Shown here one piece after another: positions 9,717 through 19,178 of a stretch of 64,000 bases of DNA. How positions within the stretch are numbered: position 1 is the stretch's first letter; every line of letters begins with the position of its first letter. The position numbers and the translations under genes were made by a program. The stretch is from PALSA-1004 sp963829085 (GTDB taxonomy: Bacteria; Pseudomonadota; Gammaproteobacteria; Burkholderiales; SG8-41). The stretch is from positions 1 through 64,000 of the forward strand of contig CAWHHJ010000021.1 in the NCBI GenBank assembly GCA_963829085.1, in the 5' to 3' direction. The notes under the pieces are model-generated. The model had not been told where the DNA came from and did no database searches. It worked only from the letters and a program-made list of their open reading frames with translations.

Positions 9717-10124
9717 TCAGATCAGTTTCAGCTTTTCCTGCAGACGAATGTCGAATCGCGCCAGGTCGATAATGATGCGCTCATGTATGCCGCCACCGAT
9801 GCGTTCTTTCTGATCTTCGGCGTGCACGCTGAACGTAAGCGTCCGTTTGTCGACGCGGGTGAGTTCGGCATGAGCTTTCACACGCATTCCTACCGGTGTC
9901 GCTGCGGTGTGCGTAATGTCGAGATGCGTGCCGACTGTCTGGTGTCCCGGCGGCAGCAGGCCCTCGACGGCTTGCAGCGCAGCTGCCTCCATGAGATTAA
10001 CCATGACGGGCGTTGCGAGGACGTGCACACGGCCGCTGCCGACGTGCGGCGCAGTGTGCTGCTCGCCGACGATAATTTCGACGCTCCCGTGAAGTCCCGC
10101 CTCGAGTTTTTTTATGCTGTTCAT
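9717..10124 (-). CDS. Hotdog-fold thioesterase (FlK-like)
   Basis: 135 residues with the FlK-type arrangement: a TPVMVNLMEAAALQAVEG helix with the family's Thr and Glu, then GTHLDITHTAATPVG containing the His. Fluoroacetyl-CoA thioesterase FlK is the best-studied member, but most bacterial homologues are general acyl-CoA thioesterases of unknown substrate. The gene is divergent from a Bug-family binding protein and the shared intergenic region holds two inverted repeats. A cytoplasmic CoA-ester hydrolase linked to uptake of the neighbouring carboxylate is the likeliest role. Confidence 0.87.
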   Translation of the reverse strand: MNSIKKLEAGLHGSVEIIVGEQHTAPHVGSGRVHVLATPVMVNLMEAAALQAVEGLLPPGHQTVGTHLDITHTAATPVGMRVKAHAELTRVDKRTLTFSVHAEDQKERIGGGIHERIIIDLARFDIRLQEKLKLI

Positions 10125-10133
10125 GGCAGTTTA

Positions 10134-10146
10134 TAGCCAGTGGCTA
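10134..10146. promoter_or_regulatory. 13-bp perfect palindrome upstream of thioesterase gene
   Basis: TAGCCA-G-TGGCTA is a perfect palindrome 9 bp upstream of the thioesterase start, inside the divergent intergenic region. It could be an operator; no regulator gene is adjacent. Confidence 0.3.
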
Positions 10147-10178
10147 GCAGCTAACACAATGGCTCGAATATGGAAGAT

Positions 10179-10205
10179 TGCAAACGGTGAGATCGATTGT
10201 TTGCA
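10179..10205. promoter_or_regulatory. Inverted repeat in divergent thioesterase/Bug intergenic region
   Basis: TGCAAAC and GTTTGCA are perfect 7-bp arms separated by 13 bp, about 54 bp upstream of the Bug gene start. The spacing would suit a dimeric regulator binding two half-sites. The function is inferred only from symmetry and position. Confidence 0.3.
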
Positions 10206-10258
10206 GCGTAACGTCACGATAGCATTCTGTTCCACCTTTTGCATAAGGAACCGTTCGC

Positions 10259-11233
10259 ATGTTTGAAGTTGTGCGTGCCGCGCTCACGGCTTTGTTGATG
10301 TGCACGATGTGTGCGCCTCACGGTCAGGCACAGACTTTCCCGTCCAAGCCGATCCGCTTTGTGCTGGGATTTCCACCGGGCGGCTCGAACGACCTCATTG
10401 CGCGCCTGATTTCGCCGCGTCTCTCCAATTCACTTGGGCAGCAGGTGATCGTCGACAATCGCCCGGGCGCCGACGGCCTTATCGCCCGCGACATGGTCGC
10501 GAAGTCAACACCCGATGGCTATACCATCACGCTCACGTCCCTGACCGCACTCGTATTGAGTCCGCTACTGCGCAACCTGCCTTACGACCCGCTCAAAGAA
10601 TTCGTCCCGATTGCACGCCTTGCGCAGGTTCAGAATATATTGATTGCGCATCCCACAGTGCCCGCACGCACGCTCAAAGAGTTCATCGCTCTTGCAAAAG
10701 CGCGACCCGGCAAACTCAACTACGCAAGCTCCGGCGATGGCGGAACCGGGCATTTTGCTGGAGAACTGCTCAAAAGCATGACAGGAATCGACATCGTCCA
10801 CATCCCGTACAAGGGCGGTGGACTTGCAATCAATGATCTGCTGGCGGGACACGTCGAGACATTCATGGCAGTCATCTCGACGGCGGTCCCACATGTGCAG
10901 GCTGGCAAAGCCAAAGCGTACGGCGTAACCGGCGGCAAGCGAACCGCTGCCCTGCCTGACGTGCCAACTATCGCCGAGGCGGGCGTGCCGGGTTACGAAG
11001 CGACGAACTGGTACGGCATCGTTGCACCGGCCCATACTGCGCAGCCCGTCGTGCGCCGGTTGAATGCCGAAATCGTTGCTGCAATGAACGACGGGGAGGT
11101 GCGGCAATTTCTCGGCAGCCGCGGCGTAGATGTCTTTACCTCAACGCCCGAAGAGTTTTCCGCTTACCTGAAGAGTGAAGCCGTTAAGTGGACGGCGATA
11201 CTCAGATCACTCGCCGTCAAACCGGTCCTATAG
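10259..11233 (+). CDS. Tripartite tricarboxylate transporter substrate-binding protein (Bug family)
   Basis: 324 residues. The ATG has an AAGGA ribosome site. A signal peptide ends near CAPHGQAQ, then comes the Bug opening FPSKPIRFVLGFPPGGSNDL, the LGQQVIVDNRPGADG loop, PYDPLKEFVPIARL and HIPYKGGG. This places it among periplasmic carboxylate binders (TctC superfamily). The ligand cannot be read from sequence. It is divergent from the thioesterase and convergent with the M20 peptidase gene. No TctA/TctB membrane genes adjoin, so it is an orphan. Confidence 0.94.
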   Translation: MFEVVRAALTALLMCTMCAPHGQAQTFPSKPIRFVLGFPPGGSNDLIARLISPRLSNSLGQQVIVDNRPGADGLIARDMVAKSTPDGYTITLTSLTALVLSPLLRNLPYDPLKEFVPIARLAQVQNILIAHPTVPARTLKEFIALAKARPGKLNYASSGDGGTGHFAGELLKSMTGIDIVHIPYKGGGLAINDLLAGHVETFMAVISTAVPHVQAGKAKAYGVTGGKRTAALPDVPTIAEAGVPGYEATNWYGIVAPAHTAQPVVRRLNAEIVAAMNDGEVRQFLGSRGVDVFTSTPEEFSAYLKSEAVKWTAILRSLAVKPVL

Positions 11234-11324
11234 GCCAGCGACCATAAGCAGATAGACCGGACGCCGGCGTTCGCGATGCGTCGTTTTGGTTATTGCAATT
11301 TCCGAGCACACGTTGGCACTGGTA

Positions 11325-12713
11325 TCACTGCGGCACCCCGTTATCAGCAAGATCCCAGAAGAGTCCTGTCATCATCTGCAAGCCTTCGCGCACGATCGGC
11401 GCCAGGACATGTTCGTCGGGCGCATGCTGAGAACATCCCGCATATGAATGCGGCACCCAGATCGTCGGCAAACCCAGCGTGTCCGCGAAACATTCGTTCG
11501 GCAGCGAACCACCGATGTTCGGCAGGATCGCCGGCCTCGCGCCGGTCGTGCGGGTGATCGACTCTGCCGCCCAGCGCACCCATGGATGATCAGGGTCCAG
11601 ACGCGTTGCGTGAAAGAATCCTTTCTTGGCTTGGGCGACTTTCACAGTTTGGAATCCATGCGCATCGAGATGACGCTGCAATATGGCAACGAAATTTTCC
11701 GGCTTTGCTCCGGCCACGAAACGGATCTGACAGTGCGCCGTCGCGCGGCCGGGGATGGCATTGACTGGATTCTCCGGGTTGCCCGTCCTGAATGCGAGCA
11801 CCTCAAAGGTATGCCACGCGTAGACTTTCTGCGCTCGCGAAAAACCCGGTTCGCCCCACCAGTCGTCGACTGCGGGCTCGTCTTCGCCGGGCTCGACCTC
11901 GCAGTCAGCGAGCGCGTTCAGCACGGATTCCGGTATACGCTCGGGCAACAACTCGCGCACGAGCACTTTGCCGTCGCGTGTCACGATGCTCGCGAGCGCA
12001 TGCGCGAGAACAATGCCGGGATTCGCGAGCAGGCCGCCCCAGTTTCCGGAATGGTGGGCGCCTTCACGCAAATCGACCGTGAAGTCCATATTGATTGCGC
12101 CACGCGAGCCCAGATAGATCGTCGGCCGCTGCGCCGACAATCGCGGTCCATCGGACGCAATGAGGACATCCGCTTTTAATCGCTCACTTTCGCGCGCACA
12201 CAGTTGCTGCAACCCGGGCGAGCCGACTTCCTCACCCGTCTCGATAACAAACTTCGAGTTGAAGCCGAGCTTGCCGCGCTCTTCAATGACCGTCGCGAGC
12301 GCAGCCATATTGATGGAATGCTGTGCCTTGTTGTCTGCGGCGCCGCGTCCGTAATAACGGCTGCCCTCCTGTTTCAAAGTCCACGGCGACAAGCCTTCAC
12401 GCCATTGTTCCGCCAATCCGCGTATGACGTCGCCGTGTCCATACGAAAGCACTGTCGGCAGTTCGGGGGCTTCGATCCGCTCGGCGAACAGAAATGGGCC
12501 AGCACCGATGACGGGATTGTCGATGATCTCGACCGTGAAGCCGATGCGCTCGAACGCCGGACGAAGTTCGAGCTCCAGGTATTCTGTGAGATGCGGATGC
12601 GATTCCGGAACCTGGCTTTCCGTGCGGAACGCGATGCGGCGGGCGAGATCTGCCATGAATGCGCCTTCATCGAAATGCCGCGTCGCGCGCGAGATTGCGG
12701 ATTCACGCGTCAC
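11325..12713 (-). CDS. M20 family metallopeptidase / amidohydrolase
   Basis: 462 residues. Metal and catalytic motifs of M20 are present: LSYGHGDVI (metal His and Asp), WTLKQEGSRYYGRGAADNKA, and the ETGEEVGS segment with catalytic and metal Glu; a dimerisation domain (RGAINMDFTVDLREGAHHSG) follows, and PNIGGSLPNE near the C-terminus. The family removes acyl groups or amino acids from small peptides and conjugates. The start lies 6 bp after the stop of the class II aldolase gene on the same strand, so they form an operon. No signal peptide is seen, so it should be cytoplasmic. Confidence 0.93.
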   Translation of the reverse strand: MTRESAISRATRHFDEGAFMADLARRIAFRTESQVPESHPHLTEYLELELRPAFERIGFTVEIIDNPVIGAGPFLFAERIEAPELPTVLSYGHGDVIRGLAEQWREGLSPWTLKQEGSRYYGRGAADNKAQHSINMAALATVIEERGKLGFNSKFVIETGEEVGSPGLQQLCARESERLKADVLIASDGPRLSAQRPTIYLGSRGAINMDFTVDLREGAHHSGNWGGLLANPGIVLAHALASIVTRDGKVLVRELLPERIPESVLNALADCEVEPGEDEPAVDDWWGEPGFSRAQKVYAWHTFEVLAFRTGNPENPVNAIPGRATAHCQIRFVAGAKPENFVAILQRHLDAHGFQTVKVAQAKKGFFHATRLDPDHPWVRWAAESITRTTGARPAILPNIGGSLPNECFADTLGLPTIWVPHSYAGCSQHAPDEHVLAPIVREGLQMMTGLFWDLADNGVPQ

Positions 12714-12719
12714 GGTTAG

Positions 12720-13496
12720 TCATTCCTTGCATTGCGGAAAAAGGTCGTCGACGAGCCGCATGCTCGCGACCCAGTCACGGCTTTGGGTCGTGTACTGTCC
12801 CATGCGTCCGAATTTTTTAACGCGCTCTTCGCACACGTGCGGCGGCGGCGTGATCACCGGTGTGCCACCGGCCAGCGCACCAATCTGCGCGCGGCAGGCA
12901 AGCTCGAAGAAATGATGAAAGATATACGCTTCCGGCAGGGAAGTACCCGCCACCAGCGCGCCATGATTCTCGAGAATCATGACCCATTTGTCACCAAGCG
13001 ATTGCGCAAGCAACCGGGTGCCTTCGGGCGTCGTGTCATCGACTTCGTTCGGATAATACGCAATACGATTATAGAAGCGCATCGCCTGCTGAGTGATTGG
13101 CAGCAAGCCACATTTTTGTGCGGAGACGGCGAGATTGGCCGGTGAGTGCGTGTGAACCGCCGCCATAATATCCGGCCGTGCCTTCATTACTGCAGCGTGG
13201 ACGTTATAGGCGGCGGGACTCGCCGCATACTCGGACTCCATGACTTTGTTGCCGTCGACATGGTCCTTGACGAGATTGGATGCGGTGACTTGCTCCATGA
13301 AAACATTATCGGCCTTGACGAGAAAGTGGCTCGCCTCGCCTGGGACGCGCGCCGAGATGTGGTTGTACGTCATGTCGACGAAAACGAAATGTGCGACGAG
13401 ACGATGCGCTGCGGCGAGCTCACAGCGGAGCTGCCACTCGGCGTCGGTCACGCGTTCACGAACTAATGAAGGTTTTTTCAGGAGTGTTGGCTTCAT
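12720..13496 (-). CDS. Class II aldolase/adducin family protein
   Basis: 258 residues. The fold is marked by HFVFVDMTYNHISARVP, then AAVHTHSPANLAVSAQKCG with the two zinc-ligand-type histidines, and MILENHGALVAG with a third His. Members are fuculose-phosphate-type aldolases, or decarboxylases/epimerases; this longer adducin-like subgroup often lacks an assigned substrate. It is the upstream gene of a two-gene operon with the M20 peptidase and is divergent from a Bug binding protein about 120 bp away. Confidence 0.92.
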   Translation of the reverse strand: MKPTLLKKPSLVRERVTDAEWQLRCELAAAHRLVAHFVFVDMTYNHISARVPGEASHFLVKADNVFMEQVTASNLVKDHVDGNKVMESEYAASPAAYNVHAAVMKARPDIMAAVHTHSPANLAVSAQKCGLLPITQQAMRFYNRIAYYPNEVDDTTPEGTRLLAQSLGDKWVMILENHGALVAGTSLPEAYIFHHFFELACRAQIGALAGGTPVITPPPHVCEERVKKFGRMGQYTTQSRDWVASMRLVDDLFPQCKE

Positions 13497-13616
13497 CGCG
13501 CCTCCGCGCTAATCTTCGCCGTTACTCTAACATGCAGCCTCTACGTGATGGCGGCCGACGATATGATCCAGCGTGGCGTCCGGGCGCTTATTGGAGCATC
13601 ACCGCAGTCAACCAAG

Positions 13617-14579
13617 ATGCGATTGAGACATTGTATAGGCGCACTCGTAATCGGCCTCGCCGCATGCCTTGCGAGTGCGCAACAGTATCCGCTTCGACCG
13701 GTCAAGATCATCGTGCCGAATGCGCCGGCCGGCGTTGCGGATTTCAGCGCCCGTCTGGTCGCCGCAAAACTGTCAGAGGCGCTCGGGCAGCAATTCATCG
13801 TCGATAACCGGATTGGCGCCGGCGGCACTCTCGGCACGGCCGCGGCCGCGAGATCATCAGCAGACGGTTACACGGTCATCGTTGTATTCGACAGCCATGC
13901 AACGAATCCGAGCCTCTTCCGAAATCTCGAATATGACACGCTGCGCGACTTTGCGCCCGTGTCTCTGCTCGCGCGCGGGCCGATGCTTTTCGTGACACAT
14001 CCGGCGCTTCCGGCAGTGAAAACGGTCCGCGACTTCGAACGTCTCGCAAAATCGCGGCCGGGTGCGCTTAACTTCGCGACAGTCGGCCCGGGATCGCCGG
14101 CGCGTTTGATGATGGAATTGCTCAAGCTTGAAGCACGCATTGACGTCACGATGGTGCCGTACAAAGGTGCGAACCTCGCGCTCACTGATCTGATGTCCGG
14201 ACAAGTCGATGCAATGTTCGCTGCGTTTTCGAGCGCGGGTGGATTTGTGAAGTCCGGGCGTTTGCGCGCACTTGCAGTTACTTCCGACCAGCGAAGTGCA
14301 TTTGCGCCGGGACTGCCTGCGATGGCCGAAACATATCCGGGTTTTCGCACCGAGGTGTGGTCGGGAATGCTCGCACCCGCAAAGACGCCGCCGGAAATTA
14401 TCGCCCGTCTCTCGAGCGAACTAAGCAAAATCCTCGGACAAGCAGACATGAAAGCGCGCTTCGCCGAGTTCGGTCTCGAAACGGTGGGAAGCACACCTGC
14501 ACAGTTGGATCATTGGATCCGCACTGAGATCGACCGTTGGAACAAGGTCATCCGTACACAAAATATTACGCTCGAGTAA
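13617..14579 (+). CDS. Bug family substrate-binding protein (DSHATNPSL subtype)
   Basis: About 320 residues. The open frame begins at 13545, but the signal peptide starts at the ATG at 13617 (MRLRHCIGALVIGLAACLAS, cleaved before QQYPLRP); no good ribosome site is seen. Bug features are LGQQFIVDNRIGAGG, a MVPYKGAN segment and the DFAPVSLLARGP stretch. It carries VVFDSHATNPSL where most family members have GTxGTHATNPAL, a feature shared only with the Bug genes at 21547 and 22512. It is divergent from the aldolase operon and convergent with the NHL gene. Confidence 0.92.
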   Translation: MRLRHCIGALVIGLAACLASAQQYPLRPVKIIVPNAPAGVADFSARLVAAKLSEALGQQFIVDNRIGAGGTLGTAAAARSSADGYTVIVVFDSHATNPSLFRNLEYDTLRDFAPVSLLARGPMLFVTHPALPAVKTVRDFERLAKSRPGALNFATVGPGSPARLMMELLKLEARIDVTMVPYKGANLALTDLMSGQVDAMFAAFSSAGGFVKSGRLRALAVTSDQRSAFAPGLPAMAETYPGFRTEVWSGMLAPAKTPPEIIARLSSELSKILGQADMKARFAEFGLETVGSTPAQLDHWIRTEIDRWNKVIRTQNITLE

Positions 14580-14593
14580 GCGGTCTCGCACTC

Positions 14594-15521
14594 TCATTTC
14601 TTCATGTATTTCTGCACGCGCCAGTTGAGGGTGTCGGCGACATAGAGATCGTCTCTTTTGCCGAGCGCAATAAAGTGCGCCTCGCCAAACTGTCCGAGGC
14701 CCTTTCCCGGCTTACCGGTCATACCAAGAATTTTGCCCGCCGCATCGAGCTTGATGATCTGCCCGGTATGTCCATTCGCAAGATATACGTTGCCATCGCG
14801 ATTGATATGCAAACCGCATGGCGTGCCGAAATACACACGCTCTTCGAGGAATGTACCATCCATGTCGAAGATCTGAATCCGCTTGTTGCCACGATCAGCG
14901 ACGTGCAAACGTCCTCGGGAGTCGACTGCGATGGAATGGGGAACATTGAATTGGCCGGGCGCTGCGCCCTTGCCACCCCACGTCTTGATGAAATTTCCTT
15001 CCTTGTCGAACTTGAGCACGCGCGAATCGCCCTTGCCATGCCCCTGTGTGACGAAGATTTCACCCGCTGGACCGATCGCAACATCATTCGGCTCGTTGAA
15101 CAAGCGCAGAAATCCGGCTTCATGCCACTCGCCCGGCGAGCCTTTGACGCCAAGCACAAGCAGGATGCGGCCCTGCGGATTGAATTTGATGACGACATGT
15201 GCGCCGCCGTCCGTGGCCCAGATATTATCTTCGCGCGTCGATGCGCAACCCATGCGGCCGATCGAATAGCCCTTCGCCCAGCGAACGGACGAAACGGCCG
15301 CCCGGCTCGAACTCCATAATCGGATGCGGACCGCGATTGAGCACGAACACATTGCCTTTCGAGCTGATGGCCACGCCGGACACGGCGCCGAAGTTATATC
15401 CAGCCGGCAGAGCGAAGGACTCAGTGACAGCGGCGTAATCGAGATCGGGTGCGTCAGCGGGCTGCGCAAACGCATCGACGTTAATAAGCAGGCATAGCAA
15501 TAGAACCGCAAACAAACGCAT
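14594..15521 (-). pseudogene. NHL-repeat beta-propeller protein, split by one-base frameshift
   Basis: A secreted six-bladed NHL-type propeller of roughly 308 residues, similar to the peptidyl-hydroxyglycine amidating lyase fold. The start is the ATG at 15521 after GGGGAG; the signal peptide is MRLFAVLLLCLLINVDAFAQ. The first frame runs to FDRPHGLRIDA and then stops; the second continues without loss as EDNIWATDGGAHVV and ends in NWRVQKYMKK. One extra base near 15,235 explains the break. Either an error in the sequence or a recent mutation is possible, since both halves are otherwise intact. Family members often occur beside Bug proteins and cytochromes; the biochemical role is unknown. Confidence 0.85.
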
Positions 15522-15775
15522 CAGATTTCTCCCCTGGTAGCACACACGCAGTGACCAACGCGATTCTTGATTATGATAGCGGCGTTCGACTTGCACTGTT
15601 CGAATCACATGCAGTCGATGTCAGCCATTTGCATATCGCGAATGTAGCTTCGTTAATAGCGACGAACGATAGGTGACGCAGCGCAGCATCCACGTGTGTA
15701 TTGCGACGCTCACCATGCTATGTTAAAAGAATAGTTGAAACAGATCTCGCATGAACCGAAGCTGGGGAGAAAAAT

Positions 15776-16213
15776 ATGAAGATGCGTTCGTTTGCTGTCG
15801 TCGCCGCAGCGGCACTGTCCTTGCAAGCCGGGTCTGCAATCGGGCAGGACAAAACACTCGATTATGGATTTTTTACGAGCCGGGTCGAGCCCATCTTCCT
15901 AAAAAAGAGGGACACTCACGCGCGCTGCTACACCTGCCATTCGGAAAGCAATAACGCATTCCGCCTGGAGAAGCTCTCGCCGGGAAGTAACTTCTGGTCG
16001 GATGAACAATCACGGAAGAACTTCCAGTCGGCTTCCAGCCTTGCGGTGCCGGGCGATCGGGACAAAAGCCGGCTGCTGTTGCAGCCGCTTGCGCCGCAAG
16101 CCGGCGGTAATCCTTACCATTCCGGCGGCCGTCAGTTCGCCAACAGGGATGACCCCGACTGGAAAGTCCTCGCGCAGTGGGTTGATGGAGCGAAGGCGCC
16201 TGCCAAGAAGTAG
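15776..16213 (+). CDS. Periplasmic cytochrome c-like protein (single CxxCH)
   Basis: 145 residues. The start is the ATG after GGGGAGAA. A signal peptide (MKMRSFAVVAAAALSLQAGS) ends before QDKTLDYGFF, and one heme-binding motif CYTCH lies near residue 52 after FLKKRDTHAR. The distal part (SRLLLQPLAPQAGGNPYHSGG, then WKVLAQWVDGA) resembles the cytochrome domain of planctomycete-type PSD1 proteins, with a possible Met-less distal site. It is a small electron carrier or heme sensor. A strong hairpin separates it from the convergent YVTN propeller gene. Confidence 0.87.
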   Translation: MKMRSFAVVAAAALSLQAGSAIGQDKTLDYGFFTSRVEPIFLKKRDTHARCYTCHSESNNAFRLEKLSPGSNFWSDEQSRKNFQSASSLAVPGDRDKSRLLLQPLAPQAGGNPYHSGGRQFANRDDPDWKVLAQWVDGAKAPAKK

Positions 16214-16241
16214 TCAGGTATAGCCGACGTTAGCGGGGCAC

Positions 16242-16284
16242 AAACGAAAACGGCGGTGTCCGCAAGGACACCGCCGTTTCGTTT
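16242..16284. terminator. Bidirectional hairpin terminator between convergent genes
   Basis: A long near-perfect inverted repeat: ACGGCGGTGTCC, loop GCAA, GGACACCGCCGT, extended by AAACGAAA / TTCGTTT with a single bulged A. A-rich and T-rich flanks on either side make it suitable as an intrinsic terminator in both directions. It lies between the ends of the cytochrome gene and the YVTN gene. Confidence 0.85.
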
Positions 16285-16295
16285 GCTAACGTCGT

Positions 16296-17360
16296 CTACC
16301 GCATAACGAGCGTGTTCATCCGCTTCGGCACTTCGCCGACTGGAATAGTTGCGACGACTTTCATGGTCTTCATATCAATCGCGCTGACAGAGTTGAATGT
16401 CGAGTTGCCTACGTAAATGGTGTTGCTGCCGTTTGGCCCGAAGGTAAGCCAGTCGGGGATTGCTCCAATGGCCGGTTTGCCGTTGAGCTTCAAGTCGGGC
16501 AACGCAGCGTATCCCATCGGCTTCAGGTCGGGCAGCGAGTATGCAAACACCGCGTTCGCAACATGACTGTTGGCCCACAGGCTCTTACCGTCGGGAGCAA
16601 TGCCGATGCCATGTGACGGCACGCCTGCACCGACGCGTCCTTCAATCGTGCCATAACCATTCGGCTGATCAGGGAACGTAATTCTCGCGACTTCTTTTTT
16701 GGACGGAAAATCCACGACCGCGAATCCATTAAGACCCGAGAGCTGCACGAACACACGGCTCGTCGAGCCGTCCGCGGCTTTCTCGATTGCCATGGGGCGC
16801 ACGCCGCCATCGAACTTGATCTCCCAAGCCGTGGTCTCGGTCTGCAAATCGACAACGTTCATGAACTTGCCGCGCACCGAACCCGAGACCGCGTATTTTC
16901 CGTCGGGCGTTACGTACGTATTGTGCATACGGCTGTTCATGGGAATGCTCTTGCTGACCTTCTGAGCAGCGGTGTCGACGATGTCGATTGCGGCAGGTTC
17001 GGTAATCGCCACCACGACGCGCTTACCATCGTTGGTCACCGCGATGTTGTTCGGCCGCCCGCTCAACGGTATGTGCTTGGTGATCTTGCCGGACTTCTGG
17101 TCGACCACCTCGAGCGTGCTTTCGGACTCATTGCTGATATAAACGGTTTTGCCGTCGGGCGAAAAGCCGACGCCGTGCGAGGCCTCGATGCCTTTGATGA
17201 CCTGCACGACTTTGTTCGTGGCCGGATCGATCACGTGTATGTTATCGCCCGCGCTGTTCGTGACGTAAACGCGCGTCGTCTCGGCGGATGCCGGCAGCGC
17301 GGCAAGTGCGAGTGCGAGAAGCGAGTATTTGAGACAGCTGCTGTTATTGATTGATTTCAA
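16296..17360 (-). CDS. YVTN family beta-propeller protein, secreted
   Basis: About 354 residues from a TTG start at 17360. This start is chosen because AAGGAGGAG lies 6 bp upstream and the signal peptide (SCLKYSLLALALAALPASAE) follows; the ATG-containing extension upstream is not plausible. The mature part is a row of YVTN blades (RVYVTNSAGDNIHVIDPATN; KTVYISNESESTLEVVD; NTIYVGNSTFNSVSAIDM). Such propellers are often periplasmic and associated with quinoprotein or cytochrome systems; here a cytochrome c-like gene lies across the terminator. Its function is unknown. Confidence 0.9.
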   Translation of the reverse strand: MKSINNSSCLKYSLLALALAALPASAETTRVYVTNSAGDNIHVIDPATNKVVQVIKGIEASHGVGFSPDGKTVYISNESESTLEVVDQKSGKITKHIPLSGRPNNIAVTNDGKRVVVAITEPAAIDIVDTAAQKVSKSIPMNSRMHNTYVTPDGKYAVSGSVRGKFMNVVDLQTETTAWEIKFDGGVRPMAIEKAADGSTSRVFVQLSGLNGFAVVDFPSKKEVARITFPDQPNGYGTIEGRVGAGVPSHGIGIAPDGKSLWANSHVANAVFAYSLPDLKPMGYAALPDLKLNGKPAIGAIPDWLTFGPNGSNTIYVGNSTFNSVSAIDMKTMKVVATIPVGEVPKRMNTLVMR

Positions 17361-17465
17361 GATCGACTCCTCCTTTATGACCAAAGAGCAGTCTAAGCGC
17401 ATAGGCAGGCGAAGGCAATGCGCGGTTGCGAAACCGCGCCGCACGCAGCGCAGCAAAGGACGCTG

Positions 17466-19172
17466 TTAGTCGGGCCCGGTTCCCGACAGCATATCGACCC
17501 CGTAGTCGCGCTTGATTTTCTCGGCCGTAATTTTGCCGTCCAGGTAATCGTTCAGCAGCGCGTCCCGCTGCCGTTCGGCCGGTTCGCCGAAGCCGCCGCC
17601 GCCCGGCGTCATGATGCACAGATGCTGACCGCGCTTGATCTGACCGCTGAACTTGCTTGCTATCTTTTTGCGGCTGCCGCCATCTTCTTCGAGAAAGAAT
17701 GTGCTGAAGCTGCCGTTGCCGCCGTTATAGAGACCGCGCGGCGCGAAGGCTGCGCGATCGCCCCGGACGTTGACAGTCGCGCGTTCGGCAAGCATTTCGT
17801 ACTCGCGAAGTATGCCAAGACCGCCGCGGAATTTTCCGCTGCCGCCGGAGTCCGGCACAAGCTCGTACCGCGAAACGCGCACCGGATAATCCATCTCAAT
17901 CGACTCAACGGGAATATTCATCGCGTTCGAGGTGCCCGTGCTTACGGCGTCCGCTCCGTCGGTCGTCTGGCTGCCGCCCATACCGCCGTTGTAGCTTTCG
18001 TAGAAGACAAAGTTTTTACCGGTGCGCGGGTCGACGCCGCCAAAGGAAACGCCCACGGGTACGCCGCAGCATTGAGCGCCCACGCGCGCGGGCACGGCCA
18101 GTGCCAATGCGCCCATCACAGTGTCGGCGATGCGGTTCACGGTCACTGAACGCGCGTTGACCGGTGCCGGATGGCGAGGATTGAGGAGCGTTCCTTCGGG
18201 CGCATACACGTCTACCACGCGGGTCAACCCGTCGTTGAAAGGAATATCGTCAGGCAGCACGCAGCGCACGCAATAAAAGACGGTCGTCCAGGCCTTTGAC
18301 AGCGGTGAATTGAGCGGCCCGCGCACTTGCGGGTCGGAGCCCGTGAAATCGAATCTGAAGCTGTCATCCAGAACCTCGAGACGAACATGAATCTTGATCG
18401 GCTTGGTCAGGTCGACGCCGTCATGGTCCATGTAATCGGTGAACTCGAAAACGCCGTTTGGTATTTCTCGTATCGCTTCGCGCGCTTTCTTCTCGGCATA
18501 TTCGATCAGTAATTCCATTGCCCGGCTCACACCGTCATAGCCATAGCGCTCGAGTAGATCGGCAAGGCGCTGCTCGCCTTTGAGCAAGGCCCCCTCCTGC
18601 GCGCGCAAATCGCCCATGAAAATCTCGGGGCCGCGCACGTTCGCGCGAATCATGTCGATCAGCGTCTTGTTTTCACGTCCCGCGTCAAATAGCTTGACCG
18701 GTGGAAGCACGAGTCCTTCCTGATACAACTCGGTGGCAGTCATGGGATTACTGCCGGGAACCATACCGCCAACGTCCGTGTAATGGATAATGCAGCCGGC
18801 AAACACGATAAGCCGCTGCTCGTGAAAGATCGGCCGGAATACGGCGATGTCCGGCAAATGGCTGCCGCCGCGGTACGGGTCGTTGTTCATATAAACGTCG
18901 CCCGGCCGCATGGTGTCAGCGGGGAACTCTTTCAGCACTTCCTGGAGCATGAATCGCATCGAACCGAGATGCCCGGGCACGACGACCGGCTGCGCAACGA
19001 TGCGTCCTGCGGCGGTAAAGATCGCACACGAAGCATCTTGCGCTTCCTTGACTACCTGTGAGTATGCCGATCGCAGCAGCGTCAGCTGAATCTCTTCAGT
19101 GATTGCGTTCAGCGCATTAGAAAGTATCTCGAGACGAAATGCATCGAGCGTGGTATGACGGGGCGCGTTCAT
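17466..19172 (-). CDS. Hydantoinase B/oxoprolinase family protein (HyuB-like)
   Basis: 568 residues with the hydantoinase B hallmarks: LRSAYSQVVKEAQDASCAIF, PGDVYMNNDPYRGGSHLPDI, FAGCIIHYTDVGGMVPGS and the C-terminal glycine-rich GGGGFGEP. With HyuA it should form an ATP-dependent amidohydrolase that opens a cyclic imide or hydantoin-type substrate; acetone- or acetophenone-carboxylase-like activity is an alternative for this superfamily. It starts 6 bp after the hyuA-like stop on the same strand. Confidence 0.95.
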   Translation of the reverse strand: MNAPRHTTLDAFRLEILSNALNAITEEIQLTLLRSAYSQVVKEAQDASCAIFTAAGRIVAQPVVVPGHLGSMRFMLQEVLKEFPADTMRPGDVYMNNDPYRGGSHLPDIAVFRPIFHEQRLIVFAGCIIHYTDVGGMVPGSNPMTATELYQEGLVLPPVKLFDAGRENKTLIDMIRANVRGPEIFMGDLRAQEGALLKGEQRLADLLERYGYDGVSRAMELLIEYAEKKAREAIREIPNGVFEFTDYMDHDGVDLTKPIKIHVRLEVLDDSFRFDFTGSDPQVRGPLNSPLSKAWTTVFYCVRCVLPDDIPFNDGLTRVVDVYAPEGTLLNPRHPAPVNARSVTVNRIADTVMGALALAVPARVGAQCCGVPVGVSFGGVDPRTGKNFVFYESYNGGMGGSQTTDGADAVSTGTSNAMNIPVESIEMDYPVRVSRYELVPDSGGSGKFRGGLGILREYEMLAERATVNVRGDRAAFAPRGLYNGGNGSFSTFFLEEDGGSRKKIASKFSGQIKRGQHLCIMTPGGGGFGEPAERQRDALLNDYLDGKITAEKIKRDYGVDMLSGTGPD

Positions 19173-19178
19173 GATCGT

